In this document: positions 50,338 through 58,579 of the stretch, in pieces
How positions within the stretch are numbered: the stretch's first letter is position 1
Layout: every line of letters begins with the position of its first letter
Source of the DNA: Pseudacidovorax sp. RU35E
Lineage (GTDB): Bacteria > Pseudomonadota > Gammaproteobacteria > Burkholderiales > Burkholderiaceae_C
DNA: 64,000 nucleotides
Direction: 5' to 3'
NCBI RefSeq assembly: GCF_900156165.1
Contig: NZ_FTMY01000014.1
Location: 62,001 to 126,000, forward strand
The notes under the pieces: generated by a model
Databases searched by the model: none
Seen by the model: the letters and a program-made list of their open reading frames with translations, nothing else
What the model was told of the DNA's origin: nothing
Translations under genes and position numbers: made by a program

Positions 50338-50443
50338 GCCCGCCGAGCCCTTCGACGCCTGCGTGCATGCCGCACAGGTGTTCCCTGCCGCGCGGGAGCT
50401 GCGCGGTGATGGCCGCAAGGCCGAAGTTGAAGGAGTGATCCAG
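50338..50443 (+). promoter_or_regulatory. bchZ-pufB spacer (possible puf control region)
   Basis: This 106-bp spacer replaces the region that holds pufQ and the puf promoter in Rhodobacter. A 6-bp hairpin CCGCGC/GCGCGG (50388-50406) and the pufB ribosome binding site AAGGAG (50430-50435) are seen. A 34-codon frame starts on the bchZ stop (ATG 50334) and ends one base after that site, but has no helix or family signature. I see no convincing -35/-10 pair or PpsR palindrome. Confidence 0.45.
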
Positions 50444-50593
50444 ATGGCTGAAGAAAGGAAAGGCTCGTTGTCCGGGCTGACCGAAGGTGAGGCCAGGGAG
50501 TTCCACGGCATCTTCATGAGCAGCTTCATCGGCTTCACGGTCGTCGCCGTGATTGCCCATGTGCTCGTGTGGATGTGGCGTCCCTGGCTGTGA
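50444..50593 (+). CDS. pufB: PufB, LH1 antenna beta polypeptide
   Basis: A 49-residue antenna peptide. [17 protein letters not shown] precedes the membrane helix; H39 in [14 protein letters not shown] is the bacteriochlorophyll ligand, and H21 is the conserved second histidine. The end WMWRPWL is typical of LH1 beta. AAGGAG stands 8 bp before ATG 50444. It heads the puf genes and is followed after 38 bp by a second, PufB-like gene. Confidence 0.97.
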   Translation: MAEERKGSLSGLTEGEAREFHGIFMSSFIGFTVVAVIAHVLVWMWRPWL

Positions 50594-50631
50594 GCTGAAA
50601 CGACGAACGAACGCACCAGGAGTGATGTGCC

Positions 50632-50853
50632 ATGAATGACTACATGACTGCGTCGGCAGGTCCGCAGGCCCTGCACGGCAAGAGCGATGGAGCACTGTTT
50701 CTGATCAGCTTCGTGTTCGTGCTGGCGGTGGCGCTGGTGGGGCAGATCCTGTTCCTGAAATGGCGCAACTGGTTTCCCGGTGCGGAGAGCGAAACCTCGA
50801 TGTTCAAGAGCGTGCGGGCAGGGGTCTACACCTTCATGTCGCACCTCAACTAG
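50632..50853 (+). CDS. PufB-like small membrane protein lacking the bacteriochlorophyll histidine
   Basis: A 73-residue protein encoded between pufB and pufA. It has one predicted helix (about residues 21-42). Aligned without gaps on WRNWF/WRPWL, it matches PufB at about 9 of 26 helix positions (FxxSF, VA, L, WR, W), but PufB's ligand H39 corresponds to Q38 here and H21 to Gly20. After the helix comes an extension of 25 residues ([20 protein letters not shown] and onward) absent from PufB. AGGAG lies 9 bp upstream of ATG 50632, and pufA starts 11 bp after the stop. I know no described family for it. It may be an accessory LH1 component comparable in role, not in sequence, to PufX or protein W. 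Confidence 0.82.
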   Translation: MNDYMTASAGPQALHGKSDGALFLISFVFVLAVALVGQILFLKWRNWFPGAESETSMFKSVRAGVYTFMSHLN

Positions 50854-50864
50854 GAGTAAGAAGC

Positions 50865-51062
50865 ATGTGGAAAATTTGGTTGCTGTTCGACCCACGGCGC
50901 GCGCTGGTGGCCCTTGCGGCCTTCCTGTTCGTGCTGGCGTTGCTCATCCACTTCATCCTGCTGAGCACCAACAAGTTCAACTGGCTCGACGGTCCCCGCA
51001 CTGCCGTGGTCAGCCAGAACTCGTCGATGCCGGCAGCGGTGCCGGCGGCACCCGCCAAGTAG
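50865..51062 (+). CDS. pufA: PufA, LH1 antenna alpha polypeptide
   Basis: A 65-residue antenna peptide. [14 protein letters not shown] is the classical LH1 alpha start; H29 in [18 protein letters not shown] is the bacteriochlorophyll ligand. The C-terminal tail is Ala/Pro-rich and may be trimmed in the mature protein. GGAGTAAG precedes ATG 50865. A strong hairpin follows the stop. Confidence 0.97.
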   Translation: MWKIWLLFDPRRALVALAAFLFVLALLIHFILLSTNKFNWLDGPRTAVVSQNSSMPAAVPAAPAK

Positions 51063-51067
51063 CGTCC

Positions 51068-51102
51068 GGCGGGACGTGCCGGCCCCGCCGGCATGTCCCG
51101 TC
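51068..51102 (+). promoter_or_regulatory. pufA-pufL intercistronic mRNA-stabilising hairpin
   Basis: A stem of about 16 bp (51068-51083 with 51087-51102, two G-U pairs, loop CCC) stands 5 bp after the pufA stop. No T-run follows, so it is not an intrinsic terminator. In Rhodobacter a hairpin at this place blocks 3' exonucleases and gives an excess of pufBA over pufLM transcripts. Confidence 0.82.
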
Positions 51103-51171
51103 CGTGCCGCCTTTCCGAGCCCCACACCGCGTGGCGGCTCGCCCCATTCCCCGGTTCCGGAGGTCGCTGCC

Positions 51172-51996
51172 ATGGCCATGCTGAACTTTGAGCGCAAGTA
51201 CCGCGTCCGCGGTGGCACCCTGCTCGGAGGCGACCTGTTCGACTTCTGGGTCGGGCCCTTCTACGTCGGCTTCTTCGGCGTGACGACGATCTTCTTCTCG
51301 CTGGTCGGCACGCTGCTGATCGTGTGGGGCGCCTCGCAGGGGCCGACCTGGAACCTCTGGCAGATCAACATCGCGCCGCCCGACCTGAGCTATGGCCTGA
51401 GCCTGGCGCCGCTGCTGCAGGGTGGGCTCTGGCAGATCATCACCTTCTGTGCGGTGGGCGCCTTCGTGAGCTGGGCGCTGCGCGAGGTCGAGATCTGCCG
51501 CAAGCTGGGCATGGGCCTGCACGTGCCCGTGGCCTTCGGCTTCGCCATCCTGGCCTATGTGACGCTGGTGGTCATCCGGCCGCTGCTGATGGGCGCCTGG
51601 GGCCATGGCTTCCCGTACGGGATCATGAGTCACCTGGACTGGGTGTCGAACACCGGCTACCAGTACCTGCACTTCCACTACAACCCGGCGCACATGCTGG
51701 CGGTGAGCTTCTTCTTCGCCACCACCTTCGCGCTGTCGCTGCACGGGGCCCTGGTGCTGTCGGCCACCAACCCCGCGCCGGGCGAGACGGTCAAGACCGC
51801 CGAGCACGAGAACACCTTCTTCCGCGATGCCATCGGCTATTCGATCGGCACGCTGGGCATCCACCGCCTGGGCCTGTTCCTGGCGCTGTCGGCCGGCTTC
51901 TGGAGCGCCGTCTGCATCGTCGTCAGCGGCCCGTTCTGGACCCGCGGCTGGCCCGAGTGGTGGGGCTGGTGGCTGCGGCTGCCGGTGTGGAACTGA
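51172..51996 (+). CDS. pufL: PufL, reaction centre L subunit
   Basis: The 274-residue L subunit has five membrane helices and binds bacteriochlorophylls, bacteriopheophytin and [23 protein letters not shown] opens the protein (split), [22 protein letters not shown] holds special-pair and iron ligands, and [14 protein letters not shown] the second iron His. ATG 51172 has GGAGG about 9 bp upstream. The 109-bp gap to pufA contains the hairpin. Confidence 0.98.
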   Translation: MAMLNFERKYRVRGGTLLGGDLFDFWVGPFYVGFFGVTTIFFSLVGTLLIVWGASQGPTWNLWQINIAPPDLSYGLSLAPLLQGGLWQIITFCAVGAFVSWALREVEICRKLGMGLHVPVAFGFAILAYVTLVVIRPLLMGAWGHGFPYGIMSHLDWVSNTGYQYLHFHYNPAHMLAVSFFFATTFALSLHGALVLSATNPAPGETVKTAEHENTFFRDAIGYSIGTLGIHRLGLFLALSAGFWSAVCIVVSGPFWTRGWPEWWGWWLRLPVWN

Positions 51997-52017
51997 GCGA
52001 CACAGGAGGCAGACGTC

Positions 52018-52992
52018 ATGGCTGAGTACCAGAACCTCTTCACCAGCGTGCAGGTGGTCGCACCGGCGTATCCCGGCGTGTCGCTCGGTTCCAAGGACCG
52101 CGAGCGCATCGGCATGCCCAGGCATGTGCACCTGTTCGGCCGGCTGGGCGATGCACAGCTGGGGCCCATCTACCTGGGCTACCTGGGCCTGTGGTCGCTG
52201 CTGTGCGGCTTCATCGCCATCGAGATCATCGGGCTGAACATGCTGGCCTCGGTGCACTGGAACCCGATCCAGTTCGTGCGCCAGCTGCCCTGGCTGGCGC
52301 TGGAGCCACCGGCCCCCGGCTACGGCCTGCACTGGCCGCCGCTCAACGAAGGCGGCTGGTGGCTGATGGCGGGCTTCTTCCTCACGCTGTCGATCCTGCT
52401 GTGGTGGGTGCGCATGTACCGCCGCGCCCGCGCACTGGGCATGGGCACGCACGTGGCCTGGGCCTTCGCGGCGGCCATCTGGCTGTACCTGGTGCTGGGC
52501 TTCATCCGCCCGCTGCTGATGGGCAGCTGGGGCGAGGCGGTGCCCTTCGGCATCTTTCCGCACCTGGACTGGACGGCGGCCTTCTCGCTGCGCTACGGCA
52601 ACCTGTTCTACAACCCCTTCCACATGCTGAGCATCGCCTTCCTGTACGGCAGCACGCTGCTGTTCGCGATGCATGGCGCGACCATCCTGGCCGTCAGCCG
52701 CTTCGGCGGCGAACGCGAGATCGAGCAGATCACCGACCGCGGCACCGCGAGCGAGCGAGCGGCCCTCTTCTGGCGCTGGACCATGGGCTTCAACGCCACC
52801 ATGGAGTCCATCCACCGCTGGGCCTGGTGGTTCGCGGTGCTGTGCCCGCTGACGGGTGGCATCGGCATCCTGCTCACCGGCACGGTGGTGGACAACTGGT
52901 TCCTGTGGGCGGTCAAGCACGGCGTGGCGCCCAGCTATCCGGCGGTGTTCCCGCCGGTGATGGACCCGGCGTCGATGGGAGGTGTGCGATGA
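52018..52992 (+). CDS. pufM: PufM, reaction centre M subunit
   Basis: The 324-residue M subunit pairs with PufL. Typical blocks are [33 protein letters not shown] (ligands of the special pair and iron, split) and [20 protein letters not shown]. The C-terminal segment after the last helix is of the longer form found in bacteria with a tetrahaem cytochrome. Its stop overlaps pufC in ATGA. Confidence 0.98.
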   Translation: MAEYQNLFTSVQVVAPAYPGVSLGSKDRERIGMPRHVHLFGRLGDAQLGPIYLGYLGLWSLLCGFIAIEIIGLNMLASVHWNPIQFVRQLPWLALEPPAPGYGLHWPPLNEGGWWLMAGFFLTLSILLWWVRMYRRARALGMGTHVAWAFAAAIWLYLVLGFIRPLLMGSWGEAVPFGIFPHLDWTAAFSLRYGNLFYNPFHMLSIAFLYGSTLLFAMHGATILAVSRFGGEREIEQITDRGTASERAALFWRWTMGFNATMESIHRWAWWFAVLCPLTGGIGILLTGTVVDNWFLWAVKHGVAPSYPAVFPPVMDPASMGGVR

Positions 52993-54095
52993 ACCGCGTG
53001 CTGCCCGCCACCGGCCTGGTCCTCGTCGCGGCGCTGCTGCTGGCCGGGTGCGAGAAGCCGCCGCCGCAAAGCGTGCAGCGCGGGCCCCGCGGCACGGCCA
53101 TGGTGCAGGTCTACAGCCCGGCGGCGCTGGCCGACGCGGCGGTGCACAACGCGGCGCCCGAGCCGCTGCCACCTGCCTCGCCCGACGGTCCGCGCGCCAG
53201 TCAGGTCTACCAGAACGTGCAGGTGCTGGGCAACCTGAGCGTGGCCGAGTTCGCGCGCACCATGACGGCCATGACCGCCTGGGTCGCGCCCGGGCAGAGC
53301 TGCGCGGCCTGCCACAACCCGGCCAACTTCGCGGACGACTCGATCTACACCAAGCTGGTGGCGCGCCGCATGCTGCTGATGACGCAGAAGATCAACACCG
53401 AGTGGAAGACGCACGTCGGCAACACGGGCGTCACCTGCTACACCTGCCACCGCGGCCAGAACGTGCCGTCGGAGGTCTGGTTCAAGCCGCTGCAAGACGA
53501 GCGGATGAACACCTTCGCGGGCAACCATGCGGGACAGAACGCGCCCGCCGATTCGGTGGGGCTGAGCGCGCTTCCTTCCGATCCGTTCACGCCCTTCCTG
53601 CTGGAGGATGTGGGCATCCGCGTCGGCGGCGCGACCGCGCTGCCCACGGGCAACCGGCAGTCGATCAAGCAGACGGAATGGACCTACGGCCTCATGATGC
53701 ACATGAGCAAGTCGCTGGGCGTCAACTGTACGCAGTGCCACAACACGCGCAGCCTGTCGAGCTGGGGCGGCGAGTCGTCGCCGCCACGGCTGACGGCCTG
53801 GCATGGCATCCGCATGACCCGGGCGTTGAACAACGAGTTCCTGGTGCCCCTGACGGCCAACTTCCCGGCCAACCGCCTGGGCCCGGGCGGCGACGTGGCC
53901 AAGGTCAACTGCGCCACCTGCCACCAGGGCGCGCACAAGCCGCTCTATGGCGCGCCGATGGCCAAGGAATACCCGGGGCTGCTCATCGCGGCACCGGGCA
54001 ACGCGCAAGGCAGCATGTCGGCGGCCGACCTGAAGGTGATCGCGCCGATGGCGACGATCTCGACCCAGGCGCCGACGCCAGCGCCCGCACGCTGA
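52989..54095 (+). CDS. pufC: PufC, tetrahaem cytochrome subunit of the reaction centre
   Basis: A 368-residue lipoprotein with signal and lipobox LLLAGC (Cys21 lipidated). Four haem motifs are present: CAACH (105-109), CYTCH (150-154), CTQCH (247-251) and CATCH (308-312); Met ligands are expected in the helices before them, as in RRMLLMTQ and TYGLMMHMS. It re-reduces the photo-oxidised special pair and receives electrons from HiPIP or a c-type cytochrome. It ends the puf operon. Confidence 0.97.
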   Translation: MNRVLPATGLVLVAALLLAGCEKPPPQSVQRGPRGTAMVQVYSPAALADAAVHNAAPEPLPPASPDGPRASQVYQNVQVLGNLSVAEFARTMTAMTAWVAPGQSCAACHNPANFADDSIYTKLVARRMLLMTQKINTEWKTHVGNTGVTCYTCHRGQNVPSEVWFKPLQDERMNTFAGNHAGQNAPADSVGLSALPSDPFTPFLLEDVGIRVGGATALPTGNRQSIKQTEWTYGLMMHMSKSLGVNCTQCHNTRSLSSWGGESSPPRLTAWHGIRMTRALNNEFLVPLTANFPANRLGPGGDVAKVNCATCHQGAHKPLYGAPMAKEYPGLLIAAPGNAQGSMSAADLKVIAPMATISTQAPTPAPAR

Positions 54096-54160
54096 ACAGA
54101 CGGGAAGGCACCCGACGCGGCGGGCGGCCTGCTGGGTCGCCACCGACCGGCGGCCACGGC

Positions 54161-54874
54161 TCAGGGCTGCCGCTTCGGCGCCGACTCGATCAGCCGCACC
54201 ATGGCCGTGTAGCCGCGTGCCTGGGCCAGCGCCAGCGGCGTGCGGCCCTGCCGGTCGGCCAGGCGCAGGTCGGCACCGGCATCGATCAGCGCGGCCAGCG
54301 TGCGCTGGTGGCGCGGGCCGCCGTCGCCCAGCACCACGGCTTCGATGGCGGCGGTCCAGTGCAGGTTGTTCACATGGTCCAGCGGCGCACCGGCCCGGAT
54401 CAGCCGCTGCACCACCGTGTCGTGGCCCAGGTGGGCGGCAGCGATCAGCGCCGTGCCGTCGTAGCGGCTGGTGACCAGGCGCGCGGAGGCGCCCAGGTCC
54501 AGCAGCAGCGACAGCGTCGGCAGATCGTCGGCCACGGCCGCGATGGTCACGGCGTCGTAGCGGTCGGCGTCCATGGCGCCCAGGTCGGCACCGGCCGTCG
54601 CCAGGGCGCGGATGGCTTCGGGCTGGCGCGCGAAGGTGGCCACATGCAAGGGCGTGCGACCGTGGGCGTCGCGGCCGTTGACCGGTGCGCCCTGGACCAG
54701 CGCCTGACGCAGCGCGGGCAGGTCGCCGCGCTGCGCGGCGCGGAAGAGGCCGGTGTAGGCCTCGGCCTCCGCGGCCGTGGGCGCCACCTGCGCCGAGGCG
54801 GGTGCTGCGCCCAGCGCAAGTGCTGCGGCCACGGCCAATAGCGGACCGGCAAGGCGGCTGTGGCGCATCGTCAT
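54161..54874 (-). CDS. Periplasmic ankyrin-repeat protein
   Basis: A 237-residue protein with an N-terminal signal peptide ending near ALGAAPASAQ and about five ankyrin repeats. Clear repeats are GRTPLHVATFARQPEAIRAL, YDGTALIAAAHLGHDTVVQRL and GRTPLALAQARGYTAMVRL. The role is probably protein binding in the periplasm. It starts 1 bp after the GlcG-like gene's stop, so the two are coupled. Convergent with pufC across 65 bp. ATG 54868 is an alternative start. Confidence 0.82.
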   Translation of the reverse strand: MTMRHSRLAGPLLAVAAALALGAAPASAQVAPTAAEAEAYTGLFRAAQRGDLPALRQALVQGAPVNGRDAHGRTPLHVATFARQPEAIRALATAGADLGAMDADRYDAVTIAAVADDLPTLSLLLDLGASARLVTSRYDGTALIAAAHLGHDTVVQRLIRAGAPLDHVNNLHWTAAIEAVVLGDGGPRHQRTLAALIDAGADLRLADRQGRTPLALAQARGYTAMVRLIESAPKRQP

Positions 54875-54875
54875 C

Positions 54876-55439
54876 TCAGGCGCCCAGCTGGGCCTTGACC
54901 GATTCCAGGCCCGCATTGGCGCACTGGTCGTCCAGGTGGCCGCCTGGCGCGCCGCCCACGCCCACGGCGCCGATCACCTCGTTGCCGGCCTTGATCGGCA
55001 CGCCACCGCCCAGCAGCAGGAAGCCGGGGATGTTCACCAGGTTGGCGGCGCCGGGGTTCTTCTGGGCGTTCTCCATCATCGCGAGCGTGGGCGCCTTGCC
55101 CGAGGCCGAGGTGAAGGCCTTGCGCTCGGCAGCGGCCACCGTGTGCGGGCCGGCGTTGTCGGCACGTTGCACGGCGCGCACGGTGCCGGCGCGGTCGACC
55201 ACGGTGGCCGTGACGGCGTAGCCGTTGGCGGCGCAGGCGGCCACGGTGGCAGCGGCGATCTGGTTGGCCAGCGGCAGGCTCAGGGCGCGCTCGGTGCGCA
55301 GCCCGGCTGCGGCGGCGGCGGCCGGCGTCGCTGCCGGCTGGGCCGGGGCTGCGGCCTGCTGGGCCAGGGTCAGGCTGGCGACCATGGCCAGGGCGGCGCC
55401 GGTGCAGGCGCGGGTCATCAGGGTGGGCGAAATGCGCAT
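54876..55439 (-). CDS. GlcG/HbpS-family haem-binding protein, exported
   Basis: The 187-residue precursor has a signal peptide (ALAMVASLTLAQQA) and a GlcG/HbpS domain: LPLANQIAAATVAACAANG, VTATVVDRAGTVRAVQR, ERKAFTSAS and IGAVGVGGAPGGHLDDQCA. Proteins of this family bind haem or cobalamin-like ligands, or support neighbouring oxidoreductases; function is not fixed. GGAGA lies 6 bp before ATG 55439. An operator-like repeat lies 90 bp upstream. Confidence 0.82.
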   Translation of the reverse strand: MRISPTLMTRACTGAALAMVASLTLAQQAAAPAQPAATPAAAAAAGLRTERALSLPLANQIAAATVAACAANGYAVTATVVDRAGTVRAVQRADNAGPHTVAAAERKAFTSASGKAPTLAMMENAQKNPGAANLVNIPGFLLLGGGVPIKAGNEVIGAVGVGGAPGGHLDDQCANAGLESVKAQLGA

Positions 55440-55529
55440 GGAAATCTCCAGTGTTGTGAGGCGGTGAAGTCCGCTCGTCGGCGGTGATGCCACTGTAGAA
55501 ATCCGTCCGCGCCGCGCCCATTCGTGCGG

Positions 55530-55556
55530 CTACGCGCGCCACTGCGTAGAACTACG
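55530..55556. promoter_or_regulatory. CTACG/CGTAG repeat upstream of the GlcG-like gene
   Basis: A perfect 12-bp inverted repeat CGTAGAACTACG (55545-55556) plus another CTACG at 55530-55534, two helical turns away. It lies between the response-regulator gene and the haem-binding protein gene and is a plausible target of that regulator. This is inference from position only. Confidence 0.4.
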
Positions 55557-55584
55557 GAGCGGCGATGGCGCGGTGACGTCGTGG

Positions 55585-56226
55585 CTAGGGCGCCGGTGCC
55601 TCGGCCAGCACCGCATAGCGCCGGATCAGCTGCGCCAGCGACTCGCAGTCCAGCTTGGCGAACAGGTTGGCGCGGTGCGTCTCGACCGTGCGCGGCGACA
55701 GGTCGAGCCGGCGCGCGATCTCTTTGTTGGTCAGGCCTTCGATGATGAAGGCCAGCACCTCGCGCTCGCGCGGCGACAGCTGGGCGAAGCGCTCGCGCGC
55801 CGCATGGTCGCCCAGCAGCCGCTCGCGCGAGCGCACATGCTGGCGCACCGCGGCCTGCAGCGCGTCGATGAGCTGCTGGTCGTCCACCGGCTTTTCGAGG
55901 AACTCGGCCGCGCCCGACTTGAAGGCGCGCCGGCACAGCTCCACGGTGCCATGGCCGGTGAGCATCAGCACCGGCTGGTCCACGCCCTCGGCGATCAGGC
56001 GGTCCAGCACCGCCAGGCCGCTGATGCCGGGCATGCGCACGTCGAGCACGATCGCGCCGATCTCGCGCCGGTCGAACTGCGCCAGGAAGGCGAGCGGATC
56101 GGCCCAGGCCTGCACCCGCAGGCCCACCGTGCCGATGAGCAGGGCCAGGGCGTCGCGCACCGCATCGTCGTCGTCGATGAGGTGGATCAGCGGGGATTGA
56201 GGCGAGGCGTTCATGGCAGGCGGCAT
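55585..56226 (-). CDS. FixJ/NarL-family response regulator
   Basis: A 213-residue regulator with a receiver domain (acidic IDDDD at 17-21, phospho-acceptor D62 in IVLDVRMPG, T90 region LMLTGHG, K112 in LEKP) and a LuxR-type helix-turn-helix (LSPREREVLAFIIEGLTNKEI, split, about residues 150-170, then LSPRTVETHRANLFAKL). It is paired with the histidine kinase encoded 9 bp upstream. ATG 56214 (MNASPQ) is an equal start candidate. Confidence 0.9.
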   Translation of the reverse strand: MPPAMNASPQSPLIHLIDDDDAVRDALALLIGTVGLRVQAWADPLAFLAQFDRREIGAIVLDVRMPGISGLAVLDRLIAEGVDQPVLMLTGHGTVELCRRAFKSGAAEFLEKPVDDQQLIDALQAAVRQHVRSRERLLGDHAARERFAQLSPREREVLAFIIEGLTNKEIARRLDLSPRTVETHRANLFAKLDCESLAQLIRRYAVLAEAPAP

Positions 56227-56235
56227 GCAGAGGGT

Positions 56236-57717
56236 TCAAGCCTCGGCCAGCGGCAGGGCGAGCGTGAAACGCGCCCCGCCTTCGGGCGGGTTGTCGGCCG
56301 CCAGGCTGCCGCCCTGGCCGGTGGCCAGCGTCTCGCTGAGGCTCAGGCCTAGCCCGAGTCCGCCCGGGCGCGTACTGACGAAGGGCTGGAAGATGCGCGC
56401 CAGCAGCTCGGGCGCGATGCCCGGACCGCTGTCGTGGATCTGCAGCAGGCCCTGGCCAGACTGGCGCAGCACGGCGATGCGGATGCGCCGCGGCGTATCG
56501 GCCGGCCGGGCCTCCAGCGCCTGCAGCGCATTGAGCAGCAGGTTGTGGACGATCTGCTCCACCGCCACGGGATCGGCCTGAACGCGCACGGGCTCCGCGC
56601 CGGCCGCGGTCTCCACCGCCACCTGGCGGCGGGCGCACTCGGGCTCCAGCAGATGCAGGGCATCGCGCACCACATCCTGCAGCGCGACGACGGTGCGCCG
56701 CTCGCCGGCCTGCGCGTCCGGCCGCTCGATGGCGCGGCGCAGCCGCGCGACCACGGCCGCGGCGCGGCGGGCCTGCTCTGCGGCCTGCGCCATGGCGCCG
56801 CGGGCGGTGGTCAGCTCGGGCGGGTCTTCGTCCAGCAGGCGTCGCGCGGCCTGCGTGTTGGCCAGCATGGCCGTGAGCGGCTGGTTGAGTTCGTGCGCCA
56901 TGCCCGCGGCCAGCTCGCCCAGCGTGTTGAGCCGGCCGACCTGGCCCAGGCGCAGCAGCTCCTCGGCACGTCGCCGGCCGGTGCGCTGGCGCTGCCAGGC
57001 CTGCAGAACGCCCAGCGCCACGGCCACGACCGCCGCCCACAGCGTCATCGCGGGCCAGGGCAGTTCGGCCCAGCCCACGCGCCGCATCGACACCACCTCG
57101 AAGGGCTGGCTGGCCGAGGCCAGCGTCTTGCGGAAGCCGAAGTGCCAGCCGCCGGCCGCGGTCGCATCGCGGCCGGGCTGCAGCACGAAGGCCTGGCCGT
57201 CCAGCGCCAGCACCAGGCGCGAGGCGGCCGTGCGCGGCTCGTTGGGCCATTCCTGCCAGGGCACGGCCGCAGCCAGGTCGATGTCGAGTGCGTAGCTGGC
57301 CGGCTCGGCCGCCATGAGCAGCTGATAACGGCCGGCGGCCAGATCGATGCGGCTGAGCACGGCGGCCTTGCGGCTGCGTGAGCGGGCTTCGGCGGCAGCC
57401 AGTTCCGCATCGGCCCATGCGGTGCCGGGTGCGCGGCGTTGCACGCGCAGGATGGCCGGGTAGACGGCGCTCACCCGCTGTTCGGGCCGGTCGGCGGCGG
57501 CGGGCGCCTGGGCGCCACCCAGCAGCGCCAGCGTGGCCAGCACCGCGTCGTACTGCACCACCTGCTGGCTCATCAGCCGATGGGCGATGCGGCCCTCGGT
57601 GTCGAAGTCGGCCTGCAGGCGGTCGAGTTCGACGCGCGCCAGCCACACGCCACCCGCCAGCACGGCCACGAGCCAAGCCAGCAGCCAGGGCAGCAGGGAG
57701 CGCAGGGAACGGGGCAT
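56236..57717 (-). CDS. Membrane sensor histidine kinase
   Basis: A 493-residue kinase with two membrane helices (about 8-28 and 221-241) around a 190-residue periplasmic domain that starts with a long helix, as in CHASE-like or DctB-like sensors. The cytoplasmic part has HisKA GMAHELNQPLTAML (H275), the N-box NLLLNALQAL and the G-boxes HDSGPGI and GLGLGLSLSETL. The gene partner is the FixJ-like regulator. The signal is unknown; proximity to a haem-binding protein suggests an extracytoplasmic ligand or redox cue, as inference only. Confidence 0.88.
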   Translation of the reverse strand: MPRSLRSLLPWLLAWLVAVLAGGVWLARVELDRLQADFDTEGRIAHRLMSQQVVQYDAVLATLALLGGAQAPAAADRPEQRVSAVYPAILRVQRRAPGTAWADAELAAAEARSRSRKAAVLSRIDLAAGRYQLLMAAEPASYALDIDLAAAVPWQEWPNEPRTAASRLVLALDGQAFVLQPGRDATAAGGWHFGFRKTLASASQPFEVVSMRRVGWAELPWPAMTLWAAVVAVALGVLQAWQRQRTGRRRAEELLRLGQVGRLNTLGELAAGMAHELNQPLTAMLANTQAARRLLDEDPPELTTARGAMAQAAEQARRAAAVVARLRRAIERPDAQAGERRTVVALQDVVRDALHLLEPECARRQVAVETAAGAEPVRVQADPVAVEQIVHNLLLNALQALEARPADTPRRIRIAVLRQSGQGLLQIHDSGPGIAPELLARIFQPFVSTRPGGLGLGLSLSETLATGQGGSLAADNPPEGGARFTLALPLAEA

Positions 57718-57817
57718 GCGGGCATTGTGCCGGCCAGCACGAACACGACCTCTGCCACGCGACCGCGGTGATATCGTTTCCGGCCCGTCTCCGTGGCCTT
57801 CACCCCTCACGTCCGCC

Positions 57818-58564
57818 ATGCCTTCCAAAGCCTCGTCCCCTTCCACCACGCCGGCGTCGCGCAAGCGCCAGGTCCGCACGGCAGTCGCCGCCGCGGCTGC
57901 GCCTGCCGTGGATGGCGCCATGGACGAGGAGGTCGATGCCGACGGGGGCGGCGATGCGGGGGGTCGGCTGACTCAGGCCGAGCGCCGCGCGCTGGCCGAG
58001 CGGCGCATCCTCGACGCGGCGCTGGAACTGGTCGCGCGCCGCGGCTCGGTGCGCATGACGCTGGCCGAAGTGGGCGAGGCCGCCGGCTACAGCCGGGGCC
58101 TGCCGGCCCATCGCTTCGGCAGCAAGACCGGGCTGCTGCAAAGGGTGGTGCTCAACATCGGCGCGCGCTTCGAGGCACGGCGCCTGGCGCTGCCGCAGCA
58201 CCGCCCGGGGCTGGATGCGGTGCGCAGCCTGGTCTCCACCTACTTCGTCCGCGACGACACACGCTGGATCGAGACGCGCGCCCTGCTCGTGATGATGACC
58301 GAGGGCTTCATGGAGGACTCGGAACTCAACCCCTACATCGGCGAATACATCCGCAGCAGCATCTCGCGGCTGGAGCAGCACATCCGCGACGGCATCGCGC
58401 TGGGCGAGATCCGCGCCGACATCGATCCGACCACCGCCGCCACGCTGCTGCTGGGCGCGCTGCGCGGCGTGCTGCACCAGCGGCTGGTGCTGGGCGACCT
58501 GAGCCTGGACAAGGTGCGGGACCTCGCCTTGCAGATGGTCGACAGGACCCTGGCGCCGCATTGA
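57818..58564 (+). CDS. TetR-family transcriptional regulator
   Basis: The 248-residue protein has an unusually long N-terminal tail of about 55 residues, rich in Ala/Ser/Gly, before the TetR helix-turn-helix: ILDAALELVARRGSVRMTLAEVGEAAGYSRGLPAHRFGSKTGLL (in parts). The C-terminal ligand domain contains FVRDDTRWIETRALLVMMTEGF. It converges with the fatty-acyl genes to its right and probably controls them and the Bug gene. The ATG at 57818 is the first in frame after the kinase start; a later start cannot be excluded. Confidence 0.83.
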   Translation: MPSKASSPSTTPASRKRQVRTAVAAAAAPAVDGAMDEEVDADGGGDAGGRLTQAERRALAERRILDAALELVARRGSVRMTLAEVGEAAGYSRGLPAHRFGSKTGLLQRVVLNIGARFEARRLALPQHRPGLDAVRSLVSTYFVRDDTRWIETRALLVMMTEGFMEDSELNPYIGEYIRSSISRLEQHIRDGIALGEIRADIDPTTAATLLLGALRGVLHQRLVLGDLSLDKVRDLALQMVDRTLAPH

Positions 58565-58579
58565 CGGCGGCCCCTTGGC

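Noticed and set aside
50388-50406. CCGCGC/GCGCGG hairpin as a terminator between bchZ and pufB
   Set aside because: The stem is only 6 bp and no T-run follows, so intrinsic termination is unlikely.
50334-50438. 34-codon frame as a pufQ gene
   Set aside because: PufQ has a membrane helix; this peptide has none and no similarity to it. Kept only as a possible leader frame.
50632-50853. The pufB-pufA intervening gene as a genuine pufX
   Set aside because: PufX lies after pufM in Rhodobacter and shares no sequence pattern with this protein; the helix instead resembles PufB.
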